Part shown: in pieces, positions 9,109 through 20,298 of the stretch
Layout of the letters: the number at the start of each line of letters is the position of its first letter
Numbering within the stretch: the stretch's first letter is position 1
Source: Acaudatibacter sp963835495
GTDB taxonomy: Bacteria > Pseudomonadota > Alphaproteobacteria > Caulobacterales > Caulobacteraceae
Length of the DNA stretch: 64,000 bases
Reading direction: 5' to 3'
Assembly: GCA_963835495.1 (NCBI GenBank)
Contig: CAWIFQ010000005.1
Location: 930,001-994,000, forward strand
Notes under the pieces: generated by a model
Told to the model about the DNA's origin: nothing
The model's input: the letters and a program-made list of their open reading frames with translations, nothing else
Database searches by the model: none
Made by a program: the position numbers and the translations under genes

Positions 9109-12100
9109 TTAAGCCGTCGCCACTCGCGGGAGCGTGTCGGGAGTGGCTTCGAGCTGGTTCATCGCGGCCAGGCGTTCCTTCAGCGCGGCGACCGGCTCGG
9201 GCTTGGCGAACAGGTAGCCCTGCATGGCGTGGACGCCGGCGACCTTGAGGAACTTGCGCTGGGCCTCGGTTTCCACGCCCTCGGCCACCACCTTCATGCC
9301 GAGCGCGCGGCCGATCGAGACCACGGCGTGGACCAGGGTGGCCGACTGCACGTTCTCGGCGCAGCCGGTGACGAACGCGCGGTCGATCTTCAGCTTGTCG
9401 AACGGGAACAGCCGCAGGTGGCTGAGCGAAGAATAGCCGACGCCGAAGTCGTCGAGGGCGATCTTCAGGCCGATCTCGTGCAGGCGGGCCATGTTGCGGC
9501 GCACCTCGTCCTCCTCGGCCAGCACCGCGGTCTCGGTGACCTCGATCTCCAGCCGGTGCGGAGAGAAGCCGCAGCGGGCGATCAGCACCGACAGCTCGTC
9601 GACGAACGACGGGTCGGCGAACTCCACCGCCGAGGCGTTGAAGCTGATGGTGAAGTCGCCGAGGTCGCGGGTCTCGGTCATCGCCCGGTTCAGCACCCAG
9701 TGCGTGACGCGGCCGATCATGCCGTAGCGCTCGGCGATCGGGATGAAGAAGGCCGGGCTGACGAAGCCGCGGACCGGGTGGGTCCAGCGCACCAGGGTCT
9801 CGATCCCGGTGATGGTCTCGCCCTCGCGGTCGTACTGCGGCTGATAGACCAGGGTGAGCTGGTCGTTGTCGATCGCCTCGGCGAGGTCGGCCAGCAGGGC
9901 CTCCTCTTCGGGCGGCGCGCCGGAGGTGGCGGTCGGGCGCAGATCGGGCGGATAGCCTTCCAGCACGTCGAGCGTGGCCAGCAGCTGGCGATGCAGCACC
10001 TGGGCCTGGTCGACGTTGACCACCTGCAGGTCGCGGGCCTGGGCTTCGAGCCGCGCGGCGGTCTCGGCCACGACACGGGCGCCCATGTTGAGGCTCATCG
10101 ACTTCAGCGCGTGCGCCGCCCGGGCCGCGCCGTCGACGTCGCCGGCGACGCAGGCCGAGATCAGCTGCTTGACCGCCTCGGGGGCGTTCTCGCGGTAGAG
10201 CCGGCGCACGCGGGCGACGAAGTCGCTCTTGCCTGACGCGGCCAGGCGGGCGAGCTCGCCGGTCACCTGCGGATCGAGCAGTTCGGCGGCCGATTGCGCG
10301 GGCATGGCCGCAGCCGGCTGGCGCGGCTCGGCGGCCGGCGCAGGGGTCGCTTCGGGCGCGACCTCGACCGACGGCGGCAGGAACTCGGCCAGCTTGGCGG
10401 CCAGCGCGGCGAGGGTGAACGGCTTGGACAGCATGCCGTCCATGCCGGCTTCGCGCCAACGGTCGGCGGCCGAGCCGACCACGTGGGCGGTGAGCGCGAC
10501 GATCGGCAAGCGCGCGGCGTCGGCGTTCTTCTCGGCCTTGCGGATGTCGATGGTCGCCTCGTAGCCGTCCATCTGCGGCATGCTGGCGTCCATCAGCACC
10601 AGGTCGAAGCTCTCGGTGGCGACCGCTTCGACCGCCTGGACGCCGTCGTTGACCAGGGTGACGTGGCAGCCGAGCCGGGAGAGGGCCTCGAGCGCCACCT
10701 CGCGGTTGACCGCGCTATCGTCGGCGACCAGCAGGCGGCGGCCGGCGAAGCTTGGCAGCGCCTCGCTTTCGGGGCGGGACGATTCGGCGAGCGCCTCGCT
10801 GATCGGGGCGCCGGACGCCACCTGGGCCAGCGCCGCGAACAGCTCGCGCCGGCGCAGGGGCTGCACCAGCACCAGGTCGACCATGCCCGCGTCCAGCAGC
10901 GCCTGCGGCGCGCTCTCGCCGTATTCGGCGATGCAGACCACCGGCGCCGGGCTGCGGGGCGCGCCGCGCAGGGCGGCGGCGTCGGCGATCACCAGGCCGG
11001 GCGTGATCGCTTCGCCCGGGGCGACCACCGTCAGGCCGGCGGAGCGCAGGTAGCGATGCAGCGCGGCCTTGGTCGCCGGCGCGGTGACGCCGAGGATCGC
11101 CGTCTCGCCTTCGAGGTAGGGCCAGTCCGGCGACGGCGCGACGACCTTCATCGGCAGATCGAGCGCGAACACCGAGCCGCGGCCAGGCTCGCTGCTGGCG
11201 GTCAGCTTGCCGCCCATCGCCTCGGCCAGACGCCGGCTGATGGCGAGGCCAAGACCGGTGCCGCCGAAGCGGCGGGTGGTGGACTGGTCGGCCTGGGTGA
11301 AGGCGTCGAACAGGCCGGGGATCTTGTCGCGGGCGATGCCGATGCCGGTGTCGCGCACCGCGATGCGCAGCATCTCGCCGCGCACCTGGGCCTGCACCAT
11401 CACCGCGCCGGTCTCGGTGAACTTGATCGCGTTGTTGACCAGGTTGCCGATCACCTGGCGCAGCCGCGTCGGGTCGGCCTCGATCAGCGCCGGCAGGGCC
11501 GGGTCGATGTGGGCCGACAGGTCGAGCCCCTTGGCCCTGGCGCGCTCCCAGAACAGCGCCAGGCAGTCCTCGATCAGCTCTGCGGCGTCGGCCGGGACGG
11601 CCTCCAGCTCCAGCTTGCCGGCCTCGATCTTCGAGAAGTCGAGGATGTCGTTGATGATCGCGAGCAGGGAAGCGCCGGACTTGGCGATCACCTCGGCGAA
11701 GCGGCGCTGCTTGGGCGGCAGTTCGCCGGCGGCCAGCATCTCGGCCATCACCATCACGCCGTTCATCGGCGTGCGGATTTCGTGGCTCATGGTGGCCAGG
11801 AAGTCGCTCTTGGCCCCGCTGGCGGCCTCGGCGAGGTCCTTGGCGACCTTCAGGTCGGCGGTGCGCTCGGTGACGGTGCGCTCCAGCCCGGCCATGTGCG
11901 TGGCCAGCGCCTCGTCGCGGCTGCGGATCTCGGCCAGCATGTCGTTGAAGCCGGCCACCAGGTCGCCGACCTCGTCGTCGGCCTCGACCTGGGCCCGCCG
12001 GTCATAGTCGTGACTGTCGCGCACCCCCTGCATCGCCTCGGTCAGGGCGACGACCGGGCCGGCGATCCGGCGCTGCATCCGCGCGGCGACGGCGAGACCG

Positions 12101-12672
12101 GCCAGCGCGGCGGCGAGGCCGGCGCCGAGGCTGAGCAGCAGGCTCGAGATCAGCCGGGCCAGGCCGTCGTCCAGCCGCCCCAGCATCACCACCCGTCCGA
12201 CCGTGTGGCCGGCGTATACGATCGGCGCGCGCACCTCGGCGGTGTGGGAGCCGATCACGGTGGCGATCGAGGTCTTCGAATTCGCGTCGGCGGCGAGGTC
12301 GCGGGTCAGGCGCACGCCGGCGCCGGTTTCGGCGATCAGCGTCCCGTCGGGCCGCTCGACCCGGGCGTAGGTGATCTCCGGGATGTCGCGGATGGCGCGC
12401 AGTGCGGCGAAAGCGCGCTGGCGGTCGCCCGCGGCCGCGGCCTCCTCGCTCATCGCGGCGGTGACCTTGGCGATCGAGGTGAATCGGTCGAGCGCGGCAT
12501 GGGTCTCGCGATCGCCGTCGCGCCACGCCAGCACGCTGGTGACGAGCGTCACGGCGATGCCAACCGAGGCGAGCACCAGCAGCGTCAGCTTGCCCCTGAT
12601 CGATCGCCGCCGCACGCCCCCCGTCCGCCCGCTGCTGGCCTCGGAACCGCTTGTTTTCGATACTGCCTGCAA
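9109..12672 (-). CDS. Hybrid sensor histidine kinase / receiver / Hpt / EAL domain protein
   Basis: A 1187-residue membrane signalling protein. Two TM helices (about 29-50 and 173-197) flank a periplasmic sensor, followed by HAMP (about 200-255). The HisKA domain carries SHEIRTP with phospho-His about 297. The ATPase has NLVNNAIKF, DTGIGI and GGTGLGLAIS (405-505). A degenerate receiver-like stretch follows (about 522-620), then a true receiver (LVLMDASMPQMDG, Asp about 695). An Hpt domain (AHALKSMSLN, His about 854) precedes a C-terminal EAL phosphodiesterase. There the EAL motif reads ETL (about 958-960), with DDFGVGYSS and AEGVET intact, so c-di-GMP hydrolysis is plausible. It thus links a full phosphorelay to c-di-GMP turnover. 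It is divergent from a response regulator 100 bases away. Confidence 0.93.
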   Translation of the reverse strand: MQAVSKTSGSEASSGRTGGVRRRSIRGKLTLLVLASVGIAVTLVTSVLAWRDGDRETHAALDRFTSIAKVTAAMSEEAAAAGDRQRAFAALRAIRDIPEITYARVERPDGTLIAETGAGVRLTRDLAADANSKTSIATVIGSHTAEVRAPIVYAGHTVGRVVMLGRLDDGLARLISSLLLSLGAGLAAALAGLAVAARMQRRIAGPVVALTEAMQGVRDSHDYDRRAQVEADDEVGDLVAGFNDMLAEIRSRDEALATHMAGLERTVTERTADLKVAKDLAEAASGAKSDFLATMSHEIRTPMNGVMVMAEMLAAGELPPKQRRFAEVIAKSGASLLAIINDILDFSKIEAGKLELEAVPADAAELIEDCLALFWERARAKGLDLSAHIDPALPALIEADPTRLRQVIGNLVNNAIKFTETGAVMVQAQVRGEMLRIAVRDTGIGIARDKIPGLFDAFTQADQSTTRRFGGTGLGLAISRRLAEAMGGKLTASSEPGRGSVFALDLPMKVVAPSPDWPYLEGETAILGVTAPATKAALHRYLRSAGLTVVAPGEAITPGLVIADAAALRGAPRSPAPVVCIAEYGESAPQALLDAGMVDLVLVQPLRRRELFAALAQVASGAPISEALAESSRPESEALPSFAGRRLLVADDSAVNREVALEALSRLGCHVTLVNDGVQAVEAVATESFDLVLMDASMPQMDGYEATIDIRKAEKNADAARLPIVALTAHVVGSAADRWREAGMDGMLSKPFTLAALAAKLAEFLPPSVEVAPEATPAPAAEPRQPAAAMPAQSAAELLDPQVTGELARLAASGKSDFVARVRRLYRENAPEAVKQLISACVAGDVDGAARAAHALKSMSLNMGARVVAETAARLEAQARDLQVVNVDQAQVLHRQLLATLDVLEGYPPDLRPTATSGAPPEEEALLADLAEAIDNDQLTLVYQPQYDREGETITGIETLVRWTHPVRGFVSPAFFIPIAERYGMIGRVTHWVLNRAMTETRDLGDFTISFNASAVEFADPSFVDELSVLIARCGFSPHRLEIEVTETAVLAEEDEVRRNMARLHEIGLKIALDDFGVGYSSLSHLRLFPFDKLKIDRAFVTGCAENVQSATLVHAVVSIGRALGMKVVAEGVETEAQRKFLKVAGVHAMQGYLFAKPEPVAALKERLAAMNQLEATPDTLPRVATA

Positions 12673-12773
12673 GACCAGCCGAACCCCACCGACGCTACCC
12701 TTAGGGGGTTACGCGGGATTAATGACTCCTGGCTTAATGACGGGGTTCACCACAGCGTAAAGCGTCCCTCTCC

Positions 12774-13493
12774 ATGGCGGTACATCCGGATAACGCCGGC
12801 CCGTTCTTCTACGTCCTTCGCGAGGCTGTGCGGATTCTGTTCGTCGACGACGATCCGATCCTGCGCGAGTTCGCCGTGGTGAATCTGGCCAGCGAACATG
12901 CTGTCGTCGATACAGCCAAGGATGGCGTCGCGGCGCTGGCGGCGATCGAAGCCAACACCCCCGATATCGTGCTGCTGGACCTGGAAATGCCGACGCTCGA
13001 CGGCTTCGGCGTGCTGAAGGCGCTCAGGGCCGATGCGCGCTGGCGCGACCTGCCGGTGATCGTGGTGACCGGCCGCGAGGACGTCGATGCGGTCGACCGC
13101 GCGTTCGGCGCCGGCGCCACCTCGTTCGTGGTCAAGCCGCTGAACTGGCGCCTGCTCAGCCACCAGCTGCGCTACGTGCACCGCATGGCGACCAACGAGC
13201 GCCTGCTGTCCGAGAGCCGCGAGGCGATGGCGACGCAGCTGATGCGGCTGGCTTCCCACGGCGCCCACTTCATCGCCCAGGCGCTGGCCCGGGACGCGTC
13301 TCTGCGGCCCCAGGCCGTGCGCTTCGCCCAGGCCGCCGACGCGGCGCTCAAGCGCAGCGACGCCCCTGACCTCCAGGGCGAGGGGGTCCCGGCCGAGACC
13401 GCCCCCGCCGCGGGCGGCGAGGCCTGGTCCACAGGCGACCACGTCCCCGATTCGTTCGGCGCAGACGTAGATGAGACCGATCGCGCCGCGTGA
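12774..13493 (+). CDS. Single-domain response regulator
   Basis: A 239-residue protein with a receiver domain: acidic pair VDDDP near residue 25, phospho-Asp about 69 in VLLDLEMP, Thr/Ser in VVTGRE, and Lys in FVVKPLN. The remaining C-terminal half (from about residue 150) is low-complexity and has no recognised output domain. GTG at about 12831 (VRILFVDDD) is an alternative start, and the first 19 residues look non-essential. The divergent hybrid kinase suggests a shared phosphorelay. The 3' end overlaps the next gene by 23 bases. Confidence 0.85.
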   Translation: MAVHPDNAGPFFYVLREAVRILFVDDDPILREFAVVNLASEHAVVDTAKDGVAALAAIEANTPDIVLLDLEMPTLDGFGVLKALRADARWRDLPVIVVTGREDVDAVDRAFGAGATSFVVKPLNWRLLSHQLRYVHRMATNERLLSESREAMATQLMRLASHGAHFIAQALARDASLRPQAVRFAQAADAALKRSDAPDLQGEGVPAETAPAAGGEAWSTGDHVPDSFGADVDETDRAA

Positions 13494-14715
13494 GATCCTG
13501 CGCACCTTCCTGCGGGAAGCGCGCGGCGGCACGGCGGTGATCTTCGCGCTCGGCGCCCCCGCGCTCGCCTTGCTGGCGTGCGGCGCGATCGATCTGGCCG
13601 GCGTCAACAGCGACCGAACCGCCATGCAGGACGCCGCCGACGCGACCGCCCTGGCGATGGCCAAGCAGCTCGGCATCGCCACCGCCACCGGCATCACCGC
13701 CCGCTCCCAGGCCTATGCCCTGAACCAGCTGACCCAGATCGCGGCCCGCGACGGGGTCGCCGTCACCACTTCGATCGCCGCCGACAATTCCAGCGTCACC
13801 GTCAGCCTCGACGGCGCGCGGCCGTCGTTCTTCGGCAACCTGCTGCCGCCCGGCGGCTGGAAGATGCACGCACAGGCGACCGCCTCGACCCTGGGCGAGC
13901 TGCCGCTCTGCGTGCTGAGCTCGGGGACCGGCGGCGCGGACAACCTGCTGGTCCAGAACTCCTCGCTGCTGACGGCCGCCAACTGCCTAGTGCAGTCCGA
14001 CCAGAACATCGCGGCCGACGGCGGCGCGAAGCTGACCGCCGGCCTGGCTCAGGCCGCCGGGACGGCGAGCGGTCCGATCACGCCGTCGCCGCAGGCGGGC
14101 GCTCCGGCCATCCCCGACCCGTTCGCTTCGCTGAACATCCCGCCGCCGTCGCCGCTGGGGTGCCTCACCAGCGTGCTGGACCTGACCCAGGTCCTGCTCA
14201 TCGTCCTCCCCGGCGTTCACTGCGGGACCATCACCATCGGCCAGGGTCAGACGATGGAGCTGCTGCCGGGGACCCACTATTTCAAAGGCGGGACGCTGAC
14301 GATCAAGGACAACGCGGTGCTGAAGGGCTCGAACGTCACCTTGATCTTCGACAAGGATGCTTCGTTCAACTTCACCGACACGTCGTCGATCGACCTGACC
14401 GGGGCCCAGAGCGGGACCTACGCCGGCTTCGTCATCCTGACGACGCGCGACAACACCAACGCCTTCAGCATCTCCTCCGACAACGCGCGGCGGCTGGAAG
14501 GGGCGGTCTATGTGCCCAGCGCGACGCTGCGGGTGACGGGCGCGTCCAACAACGTCGCCGACCAGTCGGCCTGGACCGTGGTGGTGGCCAAGTCGCTGCA
14601 GCTGCAGGGCAGCCCGAACCTGGTGATCAACGCCAACTACGCCAACTCCAACGTCCCGGTCCCCGCCGGCGCGGGCGACAACTACCACAGCGGCAAGGTG
14701 ACGCTGTCGCGGTGA
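13471..14715 (+). CDS. TadE/TadG-like pilus assembly protein
   Basis: A 414-residue protein. The N-terminus has the TadG hallmark: a short basic lead, then GGTAVIFALGAPALALLACGAIDLAG as one membrane anchor, followed by MQDAADATALAMAK. The C-terminal part is a repetitive beta-rich region (PGTHYFKGGTLTIKDNAVLKG) seen in many TadG-like surface proteins. It is probably anchored in the inner membrane and exposed to the periplasm. The start overlaps the end of the response regulator gene by 23 bases, implying coupled expression. No other tad/cpa pilus genes are nearby. Confidence 0.8.
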   Translation: MRPIAPREILRTFLREARGGTAVIFALGAPALALLACGAIDLAGVNSDRTAMQDAADATALAMAKQLGIATATGITARSQAYALNQLTQIAARDGVAVTTSIAADNSSVTVSLDGARPSFFGNLLPPGGWKMHAQATASTLGELPLCVLSSGTGGADNLLVQNSSLLTAANCLVQSDQNIAADGGAKLTAGLAQAAGTASGPITPSPQAGAPAIPDPFASLNIPPPSPLGCLTSVLDLTQVLLIVLPGVHCGTITIGQGQTMELLPGTHYFKGGTLTIKDNAVLKGSNVTLIFDKDASFNFTDTSSIDLTGAQSGTYAGFVILTTRDNTNAFSISSDNARRLEGAVYVPSATLRVTGASNNVADQSAWTVVVAKSLQLQGSPNLVINANYANSNVPVPAGAGDNYHSGKVTLSR

Positions 14716-14742
14716 GCTGGCGCGGCTGTCGTCAGCCTGCCG

Positions 14743-15207
14743 TTAGCCCCGCTTCCAGAACGTCCCGGTGCGGGCGACGCAGCGGGCGGGCAGGTCCTTC
14801 GCGCCGGCTTCGACGTAGCCCAGGCCGCGCATCAGCTCGTCGGTGAGGCGCTGGGCGGTGGGAACGGCCGCTTCGTTGCGGCGATAGGCCTCGCCCAACT
14901 CCTCGTGCAGCAGCACATCGACCCCGGCGATCGCCGGCAGACCGTCGAGTGTGGCTTCGACCGCCGCGGCGCGGGCGCGGGGCTCGGCCATCAGCTCGCG
15001 CATGCGGCCCAGCAGCGGATCGTCGTCGTCCAGCGGCTCCGGCTCGGCGTAGGGCAGACCCAGCAGCTCGATCGCCCGCGCCAGGTGGTTGCCCTCGGCC
15101 GAGTGCAGCGATTTCGCGCGCTTCCAGACGGCGTAGCGCTCGTTCTGGCTGCGCGCTCTCAGCCATGAGCGGGTGACCCCGCCGATGAAGACCTCTTCGT
15201 CGCTCAT
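14743..15207 (-). CDS. Conserved hypothetical protein
   Basis: A 154-residue soluble protein without signal peptide or membrane segment. The N-terminus (VTRSWLRARSQNERYAVWKR) is basic and helical and the C-terminus ends in ARTGTFWKRG. No domain is recognised. It is convergent with the TadG-like gene and lies 43 bases downstream of no other plus-strand gene. It is probably transcribed alone or with the amidase gene behind it reading in the same direction. Confidence 0.55.
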   Translation of the reverse strand: MSDEEVFIGGVTRSWLRARSQNERYAVWKRAKSLHSAEGNHLARAIELLGLPYAEPEPLDDDDPLLGRMRELMAEPRARAAAVEATLDGLPAIAGVDVLLHEELGEAYRRNEAAVPTAQRLTDELMRGLGYVEAGAKDLPARCVARTGTFWKRG

Positions 15208-15250
15208 GGTCCTGGAACTAAGGCGCCGGCCCAGCTCAGTTCAAGAGGGG

Positions 15251-16709
15251 TCAGCTTGCGGGCGAGGCTACGAGCGGCGGCGGGGCGACAAAGCCGCCCA
15301 GCCGTTCCTCCAGCGCCTCGGCGATGGCGATGGTGCGCGAATCGGCGCCGCGCGGGCCGATCAGCTGCGCGCCGACCGGCAGGCCAGAGGCGGTCTGGCC
15401 GGCCGGAATGGCGGTGGCGGGCAGGCCGCAGGCGGTGGCCAGCGCGATCCAGCGCAGCATCGCCAGGTAGGGGATCTTGCTCCCGTCGGACAGCGTCAGG
15501 GTGCGGCGCTGGAACGGGCGGTGGTCGTGCGGAAACGCCGCGACCGGGTTGATCGGCGCCAGGATCACGTCGAAGCGGTTGAAGACGCCGCGCAGCTGGG
15601 CGGCGATCCGCGCCCGCGCCTCGTCGGCGGCCAGCCAGTCGAGATGGCTGGCGGTGTAGTCGAGCGCCAGCGCCGCCCAGGAGTCCGGCCCGGCGCCCAG
15701 CTTCAGCGCCAGCTTGGCCGCGGGGCGCATGCGCCGCATGGCGCTCAGCTGCGCGCTCGGCAGGTCCTGCGCCAGCACGGCGGCCAGCAGGGCGCGGTAG
15801 GAGGTCATCAGCGTCTCGACCACCACCGGGCTGGTGATCGACGTCACCTCGGCGCCCAGGGCGCGGAGCTCATCCCCGAAGCCCTCCAGCACCGCCTTCA
15901 CCTCCGGGTCCAGCGCGAACTCCGGCTGGTTGAGCCACAGCCCGATGCGCAGCGAGGCCACGTCCGGCGGCGGGTGGGTGCGGGCGATCGTGCCGGCTTC
16001 CAGCACCGAGAGCAGCAGGCGCAGGTCCCGCGCCGAGCGCGCCATCGGGCCGACCACGTTGAGGTCGCGCTCGGACAGCGCGCCGGGCGTCGGCGGCACA
16101 TGACCGACCTGCGAGACCACGCCCCAGGTCGGCTTGTGCGAATAGACCCCGCAGAACGACGCCGGCGTGCGCAGCGACCCGCCGATGTCCGATCCGATCT
16201 CCAGGGCGGTCATCCGCGTCGCCAGCGCCACCGCCGCGCCGCCCGACGAGCCGCCGCAGGTGCGCGTCAGGTCCCAGGGGTTGTTGGTGGTCCCGTAGAG
16301 GCGGTTGTAGGTCTGGAAGTCGCCGGCCAGCACCGGGGTATTGGTCTTGCCCCAGATCACCGCGCCGGCGTGACGGACGTGGTCGACCACCACGGCGTTG
16401 GGGCGCCGCCCCCGGCGGAACGCCTCGAGGCCGGACGAGGCGGGCATGCCCTCGACGTCGAAGGTGTCCTTGATCGTCATCGGCAGGCCGGCCAGCGGCG
16501 CCCACCGGATCGCCCTTGGCGCGGTGGTCGTCGATCGCCCGCGCCCGCTCCCTGGCCCGCTCGAGGTCGACCGTGACCACGGCGTTGACCGGCGGGTTGA
16601 CCGCCTCGTAGCGCCGCAGCGTCAGCTCGAGCAGCTCGAGGGCGCTGATCCTGCCGGAGTTCAGCGCCGCCAGCTGCCCGGTGGCGTCCAGGGAGAGCAT
16701 CGCGTCCAT
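15251..16709 (-). CDS. Amidase-signature family enzyme (frameshifted)
   Basis: An amidase with the Ser-cisSer-Lys triad: Lys in MTIKDTF, cis-Ser in CGGSSGGAA and nucleophile Ser in GSDIGGSLRTPA. The N-terminal segment (LNSGRISALELLELTLRRYE) is typical for the family. After AKGDPVGAAG (near 16491) the frame shifts by one base before LPMTIKD, which corresponds to one extra base. Corrected length is about 485 residues, normal for an amidase. The substrate is unknown. It follows dapB on the same strand with a 6-base gap. Confidence 0.85.
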
Positions 16710-16715
16710 CGTCGG

Positions 16716-17502
16716 TCAGTCCCGAAAGCCCAGCACGTCCATCATGTCGTAGAGGCCGGGCGGCTTGCCGGCGACCCACAGCGCCGCGGCGAGCGCGCCC
16801 CTGGCGAACAGGCTGCGATCACGGGCCGAGTGGCTGAAGGTCAGCACCTCCTCCTCGGCGGCGAACACCACCGAATGCTCGCCGACGATGCCGCCGCCGC
16901 GCATGACCGAAAAACCGATCGCGCCCTCCGGCCTCGGGCCGGTGATCCCGTCCCGGGCCCGCACCTGCAGCGCCGCCAGCTCGCTCTGGCGGCCGCGCGC
17001 CACCGCCTCGCCCAGCATCAGCGCGGTGCCGGACGGCGCGTCGACCTTGCGCCGGTGATGCGCCTCGAACACCTCGACGTCCCAGTCCTGAGCCGCCAGC
17101 TTGCGCGCCGCCTGCTGCACCAGGCCGGCCAACACATTGACGCCCAACGAGTAATTGCCGGATTTGACGATCGGGATGCTCTTGGCGGCGTTCCAGATCT
17201 GGATGTCCTCGGTCTCGCCCCAGCCGGTCGAGCCGATCACCAGCGCCGGCGCCCCACGCGCCGCGGCCGCCTTGGCCAGCGCCACCGAAGCCGCGCGGCG
17301 TGGTGAAGTCGATCAGCACGTCGCAGTTCGCCGAGTCCTGCGGGCCGCCGAGCGCCGATGCGCCCCAGGGCTGGCCCTCGGTCCCGGGCCGGTCGAAGGC
17401 GACGCTGATGGCCGCGTCCGCCCGCCCGTCCAGCCCGGCGGCGATCGCCCGCCCCATCCGGCCCAGCGCCCCGGCGATGCCGATCCGCAGCGGCTGCGTC
17501 AT
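16716..17502 (-). CDS. dapB: 4-hydroxy-tetrahydrodipicolinate reductase (frameshifted)
   Basis: NAD(P)H-dependent reductase of the lysine/diaminopimelate pathway. The N-terminal nucleotide site is IAGALGRMGRAI, and the catalytic signature EAHHRRKVDAPSGTAL lies near residue 150. After DFTTPR (about 17290) the frame moves by one base before ASVALAKAA, consistent with one extra base in a GCGCGG stretch. Corrected length is about 261 residues, normal for DapB. It is divergent from maeB with a 171-base gap. An essential pathway gene broken by one base argues for a sequence error. Confidence 0.9.
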
Positions 17503-17673
17503 TGCCTCGTCTCCGCAAGCGCCGATTGCCGACGCTGCGCCAGCCTAGCAGAGGGGTCCCTAGCCGCGCTTCCCCTTTCGCAAACGTCGCAGTAGGTTGC
17601 CGGCCCGAACCGGCGGGGGCGAAAGCGCCTTTTCCGGTTTCATCCCTCGCCGAAACGAGCCAAGAGCCGCCGC

Positions 17674-19963
<2,290 letters not shown>

Positions 19964-19970
19964 GCCGGGG

Positions 19971-20087
19971 CCTCCCCCTCCACCGCTGCGCGGTCCCCCT
20001 CCCCCTCTGGGGGAGGAGAATAGGTCAGCGCTATTCCTCTCCTCACCCGTAGGGGGAGGGGGACCGCGCAGCGGTGGAGGGGGCTCC
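19971..20087. repeat. Palindromic intergenic repeat, family B copy 2
   Basis: The outer arms CCTCCACCGCTGCGCGGTCC and GGACCGCGCAGCGGTGGAGG are perfect complements, with an inner hairpin CCCCCTCTGGGGGAGGAG and CTCACCCGTAGGGGGAGG. It matches the element at 8969-9080 in order and composition. It lies directly behind maeB and could serve as a strong RNA hairpin terminator. Confidence 0.75.
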
Positions 20088-20234
20088 CCGCCGCAGAGGC
20101 CTTGACGGTGAACATTACCGCGAGTTCCGTGGTGTCGCTCCTTGACATCGTCCATCGAACGTAGACTTGCCGGCCCGGCCGCATGGCCGGCGCTTGAGTG
20201 AGGGACCGTTATTATCGGGCGTTAGCGGTGGGCT

Positions 20235-20256
20235 GGCGGCGATTTTGTGCGCCGCC
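20235..20256 (-). terminator. Hairpin behind parB, possible terminator
   Basis: GGCGGCG-8 bases-CGCCGCC forms a 7-bp GC stem with an A/T-rich loop, 43-64 bases beyond the parB stop. There is no clear T-run on the minus strand, so termination would be weak or Rho-assisted. In the rest of the 335-base gap (19964-20298) I see the family B repeat, a loose TTGACA-like box at 20142 reading rightward without a gene behind it, and a parS site. Confidence 0.3.
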
Positions 20257-20263
20257 GTCAGAA

Positions 20264-20279
20264 TGTTTCACGTGAAACA
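20264..20279. other. parS: parS centromere site 1
   Basis: TGTTTCACGTGAAACA is a perfect match to the 16-bp palindromic ParB-binding consensus. It lies 20 bases beyond the parB stop codon and 13 kb from oriC. ParB loads here as a CTP-dependent clamp and spreads. A second perfect copy is at 24737. Confidence 0.95.
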
Positions 20280-20298
20280 TTCCGCACCGTCAACCGGC

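Noticed and set aside
12672..12774. CtrA box between the sensor kinase and the response regulator (two TTAA motifs)
   Set aside because: The two TTAA are spaced 11 bases instead of 7 and lack the final C, so they do not fit the box.
8089..12882. Very long plus-strand open frames opposite Ku and the sensor kinase (715 and 862 codons)
   Set aside because: They are antisense shadows of well-supported minus-strand genes. High GC content removes stop codons in the mirror frame, and the translations are His/Arg/Gly-rich without family features.
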